A stretch of DNA of 64,000 nucleotides from Chlorokybus atmophyticus (taxonomy: Eukaryota; Streptophyta; Chlorokybophyceae; Chlorokybales; Chlorokybaceae), in contig RHPI01001965.1 of assembly GCA_009103225.1 (NCBI GenBank), positions 398,676-462,675 on the forward strand, in the 5' to 3' direction. The notes beneath the pieces were generated by a model that did no database searches, was not told the DNA's origin, and was given only the letters and a program-made list of their open reading frames with translations. The translations under genes and the position numbers were made by a program. Positions 24,320 to 38,348 of this stretch are shown here, piece after piece (positions within the stretch are counted from its first letter, which is position 1; each line of letters starts with the position of its first letter).

Positions 24320-26688
24320 GGCTGTCGCTCACCTCACTACCCGGCGGCGGCGACACCCGTCGGCACCCCGCCGCAGCGGCCGCCGCCGGCCACCGCCGCT
24401 ACTAGATTGCTAGCCTGCTTAACGTCTGCGCAGCACCCAAACCTAAACCCAGCCTTGATTCAACCTCAACCCGGCCCAAACCTTGAGCCGGTTCCCTACT
24501 CAGAAGGGATTAGGCCATTTAACGCAAGGCTTAGAGTTGCAACTTGACGTTGACCTCACGTCATGAGAGGCGAACTAATCAACGTGATAATAAAGGCAGT
24601 GCAGGGTCTTATGTTTAGTGCATCTGTTTAGTATATGACACTGGTGCAGCGGTAAATTTAATACACCACACCATCATGTACTCAATACTTTCTATGCATT
24701 TTAACAGCATATTATCGTTGACACTGTGGCATGGACAGATCAAGCACAACTCACGTGCAAGGCATTCACTGTAACAGCGGTCCATTAATTAATATGGACT
24801 AAAGCTTGCTGCATTCCCCCCTCCCCCCACGCCTGCGTTTCTCAGCTCTCCCTTACGACTGCACCCTGCCCTCTAGCTCTTGGCTCTTCCATGCACATGC
24901 GCCGCGGTCGCTACCGTTGGCTCCCTCTTGCGGCTGCTATCCCCTATGAGCACATTGTTGTCAACTTCATAGGCATCAGCCTGTGACCNCATGTGTAACA
25001 TGACGCCTTAAGCATTAAGTTGTGTCTGCACATGTCGCTGCAATAACAGGAGCCACATGTCCAATATATGTCCCGCAACTGCATGTGTTCACTCTGACTC
25101 GCTTCCGCCCCCACCCCACTTTCCCCAACTCCCCATGACGTTGCCCTTTGCTCCCTAGCTAAGTCCTCCCCACGCATGCCTCCACGATGCAAACTTAGCC
25201 TTTGCTAGTGCAGGCTTGAAAGTTGGGAAAATCACCTTCCTGCTGCTCTCTCCGGCTCCCCACCAGCCCATGCGCCGCTGCCCGGTGCCTTCTCTCTCAT
25301 GACATGCATGTATGCATATGACAAATGGTGTTGGTCTCCTCGTTCTATTATCAGAGTGTAGATGCTCCATTGATGCTTGTACGACATTATTTGTAACTTT
25401 AAAGTTACAAACAACATGAATTGTATGAAATACAACATTTGCAACACATGTATCACCCATTATTACTCAAAACACTGAATGCTGCATGACCACATACAAT
25501 AAACTGGGAACATCAATGCATTCATCTCAGATTGGACAATCACATGTAATGCACCATATGCATTCATTATAAGTTCAATGATGATGGGCTCGTAAAAGGA
25601 AGAGGCCGCATATGTATGTAACCTGCCTTGTCTGATAACCAATCTTTGCAACCCCGATAATAGAGGTTGAACAAATATCATCGGTAAGCCAGCTGCGATG
25701 CGCTTGTGTTTAAGCATTCACCACCATTGATAAGTTGGCATATCGTGCTTGCATTCGACACGATGTATGCAATGCTTTAATTACATGTTTCTCAAAAATT
25801 GTTTAGCATCTATTTCAATCAACGAGAGTACACAAGCGGAGACAAAGTACATAAGTGCAAATCTAGGTGAAATTTTCAAATAAAAACGTTCTGATAACGA
25901 TTACATTTACTTGCTTTTGGGCTAACTAAGATATGTTGTCAAGGCATTTTCTACACTTACAAAGTTGGTATGGCTTAAAGGGCTTACAACTTCTTAGTAA
26001 CCAGGGTCGCATGAAAGTAAAAATGACAAATTGAAACTTCAATAAATAGCTTAAGACACGTGTAAACCGTATCTATGCGCTACAGCAGCATTTATGCTTA
26101 GTGCTCACATAACTTACAGCACGCAGGATTTCTTCTGATTGTCTTCGTAAACAGATTATGTGTGCACATTGACCGGTGCACATACTGGTACGGGAAACTT
26201 CATCGCACACAAGTGAGTGCAAGGCAAACAGGCGAGCTGAAACCTGTATCAGCTAACAATTCCACATGTAGTTAGACCTTTGAACTGGAACTGGTGGTTT
26301 TACAACACTTGCGCCTTGGTCAAGCCATTCGACCACATGAAAAAGATGTGTGATTGTGCACACCACGCTTACCATGCTCCAAGCACAGCGTGCTCACACC
26401 AAACGGCCACGACGGATCACATGACAGCAAGTAAACCTTTGCGCAACTCCATCTAAGAACATATACAAGTGCTGATTGCAATGCAGCAGGGCTCTCTCGA
26501 GCGCGCCACCAAGTGCAGTGTGTGCAGCACTCATGCAGACAATCTCCATGACTCGCCACAATTATGTCAGATATGTACAATCGGCTAGCAAGCTTCCCAG
26601 TGGAGAACAACCTAAGCTACTAATGTTACAAATACTAGTACAATTTGTTCATGGCTGATACGGAATACAGCAGCGTGTAGAGCCAGGA
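24320..26688. other. gene-poor stretch with an assembly N
   Basis: About 2.4 kb between PRP38 and the ABCG transporter, with no recognisable coding sequence on either strand. It contains pyrimidine-rich patches, one N at 24989 and a 44-bp copy of part of rimO. The stretch nearest the ABCG stop (25.4-26.7 kb) is AT-rich and featureless. Confidence 0.5.
24945..24988 (-). pseudogene. 44-bp duplicated fragment of rimO
   Basis: This segment matches 19111-19154 at 42 of 44 positions. That is the C-terminal coding region of rimO in the same orientation. The match stops at the N at 24989 and at no obvious element boundary on the left. It is either a small filler-type duplication or a sign of a misassembled join. 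Confidence 0.75.
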
Positions 26689-29600
26689 TCACCTCTTGTG
26701 GTGTTTAATGTACTTCAGGGCAAGAAACGCCAGTAAGCTGTACCCCGCCCACAGCACCGCTAGCCAACCGATGTTGTGCCACTTGTTGATACCCTCCAAG
26801 TCATACCTGTGCAACTGAATGGGACATTACGAATCAGTAATTCAAGCACGCGCGAGCCATAACGACTTCAACATGCATCTCACAACACATTACCACGTCC
26901 CGGCCGCTGTGAATCTGGCACTGCTGGTTGGGTTTGCAATGGCTTGTGTAGTCCGCATTGAGTTGGTCGCCACCAAACTGATTGACAACGAGGCCCTCAA
27001 ACGTGAAGGTGAAGAAGGATATGTAATGAGCCCTGCAATTGATGAAGACATGGCAATGAATGGTCTCATTCTGCACAATGCATCAATCATGCAGGCACAA
27101 TGGCCTGACATCATATTTGGTTACCATATCCAGTAGTGGGGTATACTGGGCTTCAGTATCAGAAACCCTGCAACAAGAGCATGTGAAAGCCCATCCAACA
27201 CCATAGGATGCCCAGGCAGTGGAATCATGGAAGCTCACAACTCACCAATGCCACACGATGCAAGTGTTTAGCAGCAATGCTATGATGCAAGGCATGTGGT
27301 GTTTTTACCGGAAAAAATCATGAAGAGGATGAGTGTCAGGGGCGCTAGTATGCCAGCCACCTCTGGCGTTGGCGACACAGCACCGATCATCACAGCGTAT
27401 GATAGAGCACATACAGACTCTGTCGACAAACAGACATCAGTGGGTACGTGATGAGTTGAGCAGGCATGGTGTTTAGCTTCAGTATACACCCTACCCATTG
27501 CGAGCACCAATATAAAGTAAATTACGCGTATGAACGTGGATATGAACCCAACGCTCCAGTAGACAATGAGAGCGAAGAGGATGGTGGACACCACGAGCGC
27601 AGGATATTCCACAAGCACAGTGGCCATGAAGAATGATGACACACGGTACATCCCGTCATGGCGCTCCCGCAGGAACAGCGGCCGCTCAGTCAAAATGAAC
27701 GGAACATACAATGTCGCCGACATGCCAAAGAAGGTTGCTGCGAGAAACCATCATTATTGCTGCACTAACAGATGAGCACAACAAGATGCACATCTTCTTA
27801 CGTATGAGATAGTTCAAGGCCACCAAGTTGTTAAGGCCAAATTGGTCAAAGCCTTGGTTGGCCCACACAGTTGCAATCAGCGCTCCAACAAACAACCTTG
27901 ACATTATCTGTCACACAAGCCTTGCTGTTGTATAACCAACTTCTGGCCATTGCTCATGCAAACATGCGATATGTGTGCAATTACTCTTGTGCCGAAGTAT
28001 TGTCTGTCTTGGTAGCTTGAGGCAGCTCTTCTGCGCAGCAGCGTCCATGTCGCAAAGGGGAATGACGTCTCATACTTTGACTTGCTGCCAGCAAGTGCAA
28101 CAGTGGACTGCTGCTTGTCGCCTCCATCCGCACCACCAACTGCTGTTGTCGCACCCGCTGACAGCAAAAGTTGCTGCAATGGCGCACATGGAGCTCAGTT
28201 CAGCATTACCTCTTCGTGTACATGGAGCTACTTACAACTTACTTCAAGTGTGTTGTCATTGTGTTTGCGCAGTTCCGACTCCGCATAAGCTCTGTGGAAG
28301 TCATAATCGACGCCCTCAGAAATGCCGCCACCGGTCACCTCAATGAGGTACTCGGCAGCATTGCTGCCTTGGTGGAAATAGAACCCCTGACTGACAAAGT
28401 AAGGCACCGCTTCCTGCGCCTTACCAAGATACACCAGCTGCAAAAACAACATTGGTCAGGACTTCACAAAGGCGCTGGTGCAAGAGAGTATATCAGGGAC
28501 CAAACCAGCATAGAGTATACCACCGGAATGATATCAGCACCATTAACTGACCTGGCCTTGACATAGTAGCAGCAACTCATCAAACAGGCTGTAGATGTCG
28601 CTGCTAGGCTGCAAACAAGGGCTGTATGGGTTTAACAAGCATTGTGATATTACTAGTACTGGGGTTAGTCTCTGACCTGGTGAATTGTGCAGATCACTGT
28701 ACGGCCACCGTCAGCCAGCCCGCGCACAACACGGATAATGTCGTGTGACGTCGCACTGTCTGCAAGCAAATGGCTCAGCGACGCGCTCAGACCACTCAGT
28801 TCCATATCAAAAAAGATGGCACTCACCGAGACCGCTTGTAGGTTCATCGAGAAACAACATTGACGGATTGAACATCAGCTCCACGCCTATGTTCACACGC
28901 TTCTTCTGGCCCCTGCACCCACAAAAGTGCACGCACATTACTACACAATTCCACCAACCACTTGACATGGGGTGGTATGGATGCACTACCCCGAGATGCC
29001 GCGGATGAGGTTAGAGCCAATTTTAGTGTCGCGAACGGATCGGAGACCGAGTGCAGCGATGATTTTCTCTACACGGTCCTTTTTCACTGCCAGTGGAGTG
29101 CTCTGGGTCATCTTCAGCAACGCAGAGTACAGGAGCTGCATCCACGCTCAAGCATCAGAACCAACGAGTTACAGGAAAACACCTCACAAACAACTAGACA
29201 TGTCTGCACACCGTTCAGCCCACATACCATCTCATAGACTGTGAGGTTGGGGGCCAGCGTGTCCTGCTGCTCGACATATGCAGCCATCTTCTTGAACAGT
29301 TTCGGCCGGCGGGCGCCACCAAAGAGCAGCTCTCCGGTCTCCTGGCCAACATTCTTTCGCCCGGCTATCACATCCAGCTGTGCAAATATTCATTGGCTAT
29401 CACACCACTGGCTTACACAGTGCTCAGCAATGAGTGCATGCAGGCACTCAGGCAGAACATTCATGCACACGGTATACGGCGAAGTCGCATGCCGCTTACC
29501 AATGTAGTTTTGCCCGCACCGCTGGGACCCATAAGAGCAGTGAGTTCACGCGGGCGGAAGAACCCAGTGACTGCAAAACCGCATGCAATGTTACTTTGCT

Positions 29601-30014
29601 GCAACAACACGGTTTGCTCTCCCTCTATACTACATACGTACCGCCATCAAGGATTTTCTTGTCATAGGGATGTTTCACGCCAGCTTTTCGCTGCTGCCTG
29701 TTTGGCTTTATGACGATAGTATAACTCAAGTTCTTGCACGTAATCACTATACCCTCCTGCTCACATGAGAGATGTGAAAGCGAGGTTGCTGACCATGCTC
29801 ACAACCACACCATGCTGCTCCTGATTTTACTCGCCTGTTGCAATACAGCAGCAGAAGCACGTGTGATGTCTGCAGCCGATGCTGTGTTGTGTCTGCCGAC
29901 CGCAGCAAGCATGGCCATGCCATTGCTGGCGTTGGAGCCATTGTGGCCATTGGTGTGCTTTGCTGACTCCTCCCCTCCTACTTCACTCCGCACATTGAGG
30001 CGCACCTCTGCCAT
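26689..30014 (-). CDS. ABCG: ABC transporter, subfamily G half-transporter
   Basis: A membrane exporter with the ABCG order (ATPase, then membrane domain). The start is taken at ATG 30014 ([16 protein letters not shown]..). Exons encode [10 protein letters not shown]; the Walker [14 protein letters not shown] (about 29510-29540); [20 protein letters not shown] with [19 protein letters not shown] (Q-loop); [18 protein letters not shown] then [11 protein letters not shown] (Walker B, about 28830-28860); RTVICTIHQ (H-loop); and [15 protein letters not shown]. The membrane half includes [20 protein letters not shown], a [12 protein letters not shown] helix, [17 protein letters not shown] with [32 protein letters not shown] and [12 protein letters not shown]. 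The end is [20 protein letters not shown] then [13 protein letters not shown] 26689-26691. The substrate cannot be inferred. The 5' exons before [10 protein letters not shown] are the least certain. Confidence 0.88.
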
Positions 30015-30838
30015 GGGCGCCAATGCAGGCGGCTGCTTAAGCTGCAGAGTAACAAAATTCACGCATACTTACGTTTATCTGAACACACGGTTGGCTTAGA
30101 AACCGGTTTCTATCTACAATCGCAACGCATTTGCAAGTTACTTCCAAGAGTCATGTAAGCGTCCATGCACGCGCGTACCACACCCCTTATCCAATCAGCA
30201 TGCTTTTGCCAAAACAGGTAGAATGCCCTTTCTTGAAACAAGATTCAGCTTTGTGATACCAACAGCTGTCTGTATTCATCGTCGTATATACACCTTGTTT
30301 ATCCATGTAACGTGCCCAGTTTCGTGTATGACCAAGATAAAGACCCATCAGACTGCTGAAACTTGCTGGCCCAACTACCAAGTGCAAGCTGTGTATGAAC
30401 GCTTGTGTTTTCGCTGCATAGAGCACTGCATGGCGATAGTACGAACAGCAGGACAATTCTGTTTCCAAACGAGCACAATCCCTGTACCAATGAGATTTCA
30501 TACAGCTGTTCAAACTTAGGCTTGCACTCGCATTGTGCTACTACATACAGTCAAGAAGCCTAGAACCTCAGCATGACCAAATCTAGCTAACCAGCTGCCG
30601 TCGCAATACTCGACGCACCTTCCAGGCGCCTGATGGACACTTCCCAGGCGGAGCCGTGCTTCAGCAGCTTCAGATTCAACAACCACTAACACAGTATCCA
30701 ACCTAAATCCCAGGCCCAGCTACACTATCGCCGCCTCCGAGACAAACATACTGCTTCTGTGCCTACTCCGACCAGCTCCTGACAGACTCCTGTGCAAGCG
30801 CAACATGCTTGTTGCTTGGTTGTTACTGGTCTTGTGAG

Positions 30839-30865
30839 GTGGCACTGGCAACTTGCCAGTGCCAC
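30839..30865. repeat. perfect 13-bp-arm inverted repeat
   Basis: GTGGCACTGGCAA and TTGCCAGTGCCAC are separated by a single C. It sits 6 bp from a second hairpin. Confidence 0.9.
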
Positions 30866-30871
30866 AAGGAC

Positions 30872-30917
30872 GGTACAGTGGTACATGTACCATGTCGTAC
30901 ATCTGTACCACTGTACC
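30872..30917. repeat. 14-bp-arm inverted repeat
   Basis: GGTACAGTGGTACA and TGTACCACTGTACC are perfect complements around an 18-nt centre that includes the self-complementary GTACATGTAC. Together with the previous hairpin it looks like a small foldback cluster. Confidence 0.9.
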
Positions 30918-31157
30918 ATCCATTCGCTGTCTTCACCGTCAGATGACACAGTTTGCAACGCGCTTGCCGTCCGATGAGCATTGCTATTTCTTGGTGTGCA
31001 TTTTGCATGGTGTTGCCTATAGAAAATAGTTTGTCTACTATTACGCCGCCCATCCGTTACGTAAGCTGGCCTGGCGGAAAGCTTGGCCTGGCCTAGCATG
31101 GCCCAGTGTGGCCTGGTCCAGTGACGGCCAGGCCGGAGGAAAGGATTTGGCCTCAGC

Positions 31158-32175
31158 ATGGCGCGTGTGCCAGGCGAGGCATGTACCTTGGATGCCCAGT
31201 GGCGGCTGGCGATGCTCGCGCTAGATTGCGCCTACCCGGCGTTGGTGGCGGCGCAGCGCAGGGCAATCGGACGCTTCCCTGCCGCCAGGTTCACCAGGAC
31301 CTGGCCCGCCGCCGCCAACATGGCCTGCCACATTGTCGCCGGAGGTGTCGCTGTGGCGTGCGGCGCTGCCTGGTTCTTTTACTCCAGGTAGGGGATGTGC
31401 ATGTGAGCAAGCTGCCGCCAACATGCAAGGCCAATGCAGTGCATTTGAATTGGAGTCTAAGTGCATGTGCAGTGCCACACACAATTACATTTACATTACA
31501 TGTTTCAACAACTCAATACTGGTACGCATGCAGCGAATGCATGCGAACTGCCACATTGATGGAGCAATGCACAGGAATAGCTTGACAAACGTGCCAACAA
31601 TTAACGGAGCAATGCAAGTTGCTTAGCATTGTGTGTATGACTAACGTGCTTCATGTGACCTTTTTAACCTTTGGTTACTGCATGCATGTGTACAAGTGTC
31701 TGAGATGTTGCCATTGCAACTGATGCATGGGGGATGCAGATCTCATTGGATGCCCGTTGTAATGGCGTGGGCGACACTGGTGCACACGCTCACATGCTGT
31801 AACCTTATAAGCAATGTGTCGGGGGAGCAGCACATCACTATACCGCTGTACACTGGCGCGATGGCGCTCAACGCCCACAATGCGCTGGACGTGCTCCTCA
31901 ATGGCGGCGACGACCGCTCCGTGCACCTGTTGTGGTCGTCCATGAATATCTTTGTCGTTGTTAGGGTAGTTTACTTCACGCTCGCGCATTTGCCTGTAGG
32001 TAGGAGCACGCTATACACGTACTCGATATCCACCGCTGGCCTTGCCGTGCTGCTGGTGTCCGGCCATTCGCCCAACTGGCTGGCGATATATGCGTTGCCC
32101 GCACTATGCACAGGCATCATCCCTTACAGGAAACATTCTTTGGCCAGGAGCACTTCGCAGCTATGGCCGGATTAG
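31158..32175 (+). CDS. uncharacterised multi-pass membrane protein
   Basis: Exon 1 (31158-31387) begins MARVPGEACTLDAQWRLAML and contains NMACHIVAGGVAVACGAAWF, a transmembrane-like helix. It joins in phase 2 at 31740 to HWMPVVMAWATLVHTLTCC, VSGEQHITIPLYTGAMALNA, LWSSMNIFVVVRVVYFTLA, STAGLAVLLVSG and WLAIYALPALCTGIIPY, about five or six hydrophobic segments in all. This exon is open to TAG at 32173-32175, but the last residues are not hydrophobic and may be intronic, so the 3' end is uncertain and a further exon could exist. The helix layout recalls TLC-type membrane proteins, but no diagnostic residue convinces me. Confidence 0.55.
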
Positions 32176-32674
32176 AGCCAGCTGGCACATTATTGCCAGC
32201 TGGCCCTCCATTGTTGGATCATTGCCAATTACTTTGTTGGCAATCACAGCCGCACTGCAGATGTATGGCATTGCCACTAATCTGCATGCAATGTGGTTCT
32301 CTTACTTGGTCATTGTAACATAGACAGCTCATAATTCATGCCTGCTGATGTGTTTGCGTGCGCAGCAACTGGCACCTTGCATTGTTCAGCTGTATGAATG
32401 TTGCCTTGCACAAGCAACTACCATATTGTCACCTTATTCCGGAACACACAAGGACTCCAACCCACAGTTGAGGCCATTCGCTACACCCTCACCCTTATGC
32501 GGTTGCTAAAAAAACCCACCACTAAAGTCACTCAGTCATTTTGTACTGAAAGGGACAATCATGTCTTTCAACTTCTGCCTGTCGCATTTTTGATACACAG
32601 CAACTGAGGCCCTGTTGCTATCAACCAAGCAGCACTGGGATAGTGTTTATTGTAGTCGCGGACACACCCTCTTG
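32176..32674. other. intergenic between convergent genes
   Basis: I see no supported gene. It may contain a last exon of the membrane protein. Confidence 0.35.
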
Positions 32675-33952
32675 CTACTCCTTGGCAGTGGATTCGTTGG
32701 CCAAGCGGATTTGTCTCCTCATGGTCAGCTTAAAGTAACGTCTCCTCTGCGCACCGACATTTGAGAAAACGGTCAAGCCAAGGCACCAAAAACAAGTACA
32801 GCAATAGCGCAGCTGCTGCATATGTGTGACATACGGATCGTACATACATGAGTATCAGTGGTAAGCTCCTCTGGCATGCGCTCTAGCTCGGTGATGGAAG
32901 GGAGTGGCTTTGCAAGCCGCCATAGCCATTCAGGGTACTCACTGCCAGGGAAAGCATGATGTCAGCACCATGTAGGTCAAACGCTTAAGGCAGTAAGCCA
33001 AGCGCTCAATAGTTGCTTTGAATGCTCAACACAGCGCTCTTCAATGCATCGACTGGCACTTCTTGACCAAGGCAACCCCTGAGCCTATACTAACAACGGA
33101 CTCAACTACATTGCTGTGAGACTTTATATGGTAGAGCAGTGCAACGGGTATGAATGCTGTCCAGGGCTTACCTGTCTGGCCTGAAAGCTGGGTCTGTGCC
33201 GCCCTTCTTCAGGTTTGTTCCGCGAGCAACGTCCTTGCCGCCGCTGTCTGGTGTGACTGCAGCTGGTGTTTCCTGCACAGCTGTTCAATCATGTGAGAGC
33301 TTCTGGCGCAACGGTGCCAGGACCACCAAGTAAAGCATTGTGCTGCAATCTGTGACACCACTCGGCAGTTCCTGAACAATGCCAACAGCTGATGTCCATG
33401 CTGAACTACTATGAAGGAAGTGCATTGCAAATTAGAGTGCGTTGTACCAGTACAAGAGAAATGACTGCAGCAGTGCAAAGCTGTTGTGCGGTAGCTGACA
33501 TGCAAACACAATCTGTGAAACTTTTACGCTACCTCAGGCATCACAAAGTGACGGATGCAGTGGCTAACTCCTGCCAGTTGAGGAGCAGAGCCTAAAGTTT
33601 GCCTAAAGTTTCTATCTAGTTTTCCCTAAGGGCATGAAGATGTCAATTGTAGTACTTAATGTGCATTGTAGTACTTAATGTGCATTCTAATCGAAGCAAA
33701 TGCAATCTAGGGGAACATGCAGCTGCAATGCTGCCTCCTTCTGCCGGAACCGTGCTTGGTATGCAAGCTTTGTTGTGCACATGAAAGCCAAATGAGAAGC
33801 TGCTTATATGTCCACTTGCCTGCTGCTTGCCCCTTCTTGCCCTTTGCAGCACTGGCAGCTGAACGCAGCTGCTGCCGCAATCCCAAGTACCCACCAGTTG
33901 CGGCGGCAGTAAGCACCTTGTGGCTACTGCCTCGGACAACCGCAGCAAGCAT
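32675..33952 (-). CDS. MRPL54: mitochondrial large-subunit ribosomal protein mL54
   Basis: A mitochondrion-specific protein of the large ribosomal subunit. ATG 33952 opens MLAAVVRGSSHKVLTAAATG then YLGLRQQLRSAASAAKGKKG, an Arg/Ala/Ser-rich leader without acidic residues, like a mitochondrial presequence. The next exon (about 33176-33273) reads DVARGTNLKKGGTDPAFRPD, then SEYPEWLWRLAKPLPSITEL followed by ERMPEELTTDTH, then RRRYFKLTMRRQIRLANEST and AKE, stop TAG 32675-32677. The EYPEWLW and RRYFKL..R..IR blocks are characteristic of mL54. The splice between the leader exon and DVARGTN is not settled: a GC donor at about 33831 would fit the phase. Confidence 0.82.
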
Positions 33953-34522
33953 GCCGGCACCACCACCACCACCGCCGCCGCCGCCGCCGCCGTCAATTAC
34001 TTCGGCTTAGGAAAGCCATCTAACTCCTGAAACGTTAGTTTAATTGGACAACTATTGTTAAGCATAGGTAGCACAGGTATCGACACTGGAAAATGTAGAT
34101 ATCACACAGCAGAGATATCACATTCCCTCTCTACGATATCTGCCGCTACGCAAGGAATGTTCGCACTTCTTGACAGCAGTGATATCCAAGTTAAGTTGTG
34201 TTCGTCAAGAAAGCCACAGGCAAATGCAGTCGAATTCGAGATAGAAAGAGGATATCCGTGATGGAATGAGAACCTCGCGCAGCAATGCGCCACGTCGGCT
34301 GCTTGGCAGCACGCTAAGTGCGGAGCTGATCTCCGGCAGCTGGGCATGGATGTGGCGGTGACGGCTGCGCAGGAGCACGCGGTGGCGGCGGTGGCTTGTC
34401 AAGTGAATGTGTCGTATGGTTTGTCATAGTCGGTAGGATGAGTGTCATTCGGTGGTTGGGCATGAGGTGAGCGGGTGCAGCCATTCGTCGACTGTGCTCA
34501 CAAGCAAGCAGGGAGTAGCGCA
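33953..34522. other. intergenic between divergent mL54 and channel genes
   Basis: Contains a CCG/CCA repeat at about 33958-33993 directly upstream of the mL54 start and no coding exon I can support. Confidence 0.4.
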
Positions 34523-36913
<2,391 letters not shown>

Positions 36914-38348
36914 TTGTGATGCATCCACTTAAAGAAATGAAGTGTTCGTGCTGGTGCGGGCTGGCTTTAGCGTGTGCATCTGAAGGGGGGGCGTTGAATA
37001 CGTGATTTCAATCTGCTGCAGGGGAACGAAGTTTGCCATGTGGAAACAGAAGTTGCCTTGATACACGCGGAGCTTGCCCAAGCTAGGAAGGTGTTGTAGA
37101 ATAGTGTGCTTAGGCTGATGCACGCGGATGCTTAATAGAGGTAGAGGAGTGACTTTTGCAGGTGCTTAGTTGTCTTCATCCTGACTGCTCTCTGTAGATT
37201 GCTGATTGTAAGTCGCTGACTGTGACCTGTCCTGTGAAGTTCAGTGCATTCTGTATGAGGGCTGCCTTTGCAGTTGCGAGGCAACACGTAAAGACTAGTG
37301 TAACAGCAGCAGCAATCTTTGAACTGCTCTGCCGAGGTACAACATAAACTAGTGCACGTAGGGGTGCTGCAATGCAAGTACCAGCTGGTAAGTCTAGCAG
37401 TCCATAAGGGAAGGGTTGAGTGTGAGCACAAGGTTGTTGATACAGACATCCACATGGGTGCCCAACTTCCGATAGGTCATCAGGTGTCAACTGGCCATGT
37501 GAGCGTACAGTGCGAGCTCACTGCTCTGGAAAGGCGGGTTTGTAGGCAGTATAGTTGAGATTTCATTGGCATGCATGATGTGTGTATTCTGGTTGCTTCT
37601 CTCACGCTTATTGGTGGTGTGGGCAGACTAGCCAAGAGACCTCTAAGCTGACAGCCTTCTCAAGTAAACCAACTCCGTTGCTACCTATTGTGTCAAGCGC
37701 AGCAGTTCAGAGACTTTACAACGGGCGAACACACTGCTGTGGAGGCCATGCGGCGAGCTGCTAGGTGGAGTCCGTTATGGCGGCACTTGAGGGAGCGTGC
37801 ATTGTTGTAATGGATATGACCAGTATGACGATTGGGGGGCTGTCGCGGTCTGCAAGTGTGCGTATTGCAATGCATGAATGCGATGGTGTGACAGCCTGAT
37901 TGTGAGCGCGCGATACAGCGTGTGGGACTCTTGTACAGTTGTAGCTCTGTGAGTGTGCGTTGTGTAGTTTTAGCAGCTTCTTGATAACCGTCACATAAGG
38001 AAAATGTGACATGAATGCAGTTCTATCAAGTGCTTTTTCTTGATTAGGCAAATTGATGTCAAGACGTTTTGAGGGTGTGCGTTATACATCATCATATAAA
38101 CATGAACATCTCCACTTGTGATGTCAAGACGTTTTGAGGGTGTGCGTTATACATCATCATATAAACATGAACATCTCCACTTGTGGTTTGCAGCAACGAG
38201 CAGTGAAATGTTTCGGACCCGGGATGGCAGCGCAACGTGCACTTGGCTTGTACGATTACTAGTGTAAACACAATGTGTAATGATCTACATAACTCTATTG
38301 TAACTGTACAGTCCCTGAGCGAGGTGGCAGTCTACTGAGGTAATCCTG
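36914..38348. other. intergenic between convergent channel and POLD1 genes
   Basis: Holds the 3' UTRs of both genes and a perfect 65-bp tandem duplication at 38055-38184. No coding exon is supported. Confidence 0.45.
38055..38184. repeat. perfect tandem duplication, 65-bp unit x2
   Basis: The unit beginning GATGTCAAGACGTTTTGAGG and ending near CTCCACTTGT occurs twice back to back with no mismatch seen, which implies a recent duplication. Confidence 0.95.

Larger units (their letters stand above)
30015..31157. other. upstream region between divergent ABCG and membrane-protein genes
   Basis: No coding exon is supported. It holds two long inverted repeats at 30839-30917 and a GGCCTGG-rich segment at about 31065-31140 just before the next start codon. 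Confidence 0.45.

Noticed and set aside
30556-31160. Minus-strand frames upstream of the membrane-protein gene
   Set aside because: They run through GGCCTGG-rich DNA without splice support or any known motif.
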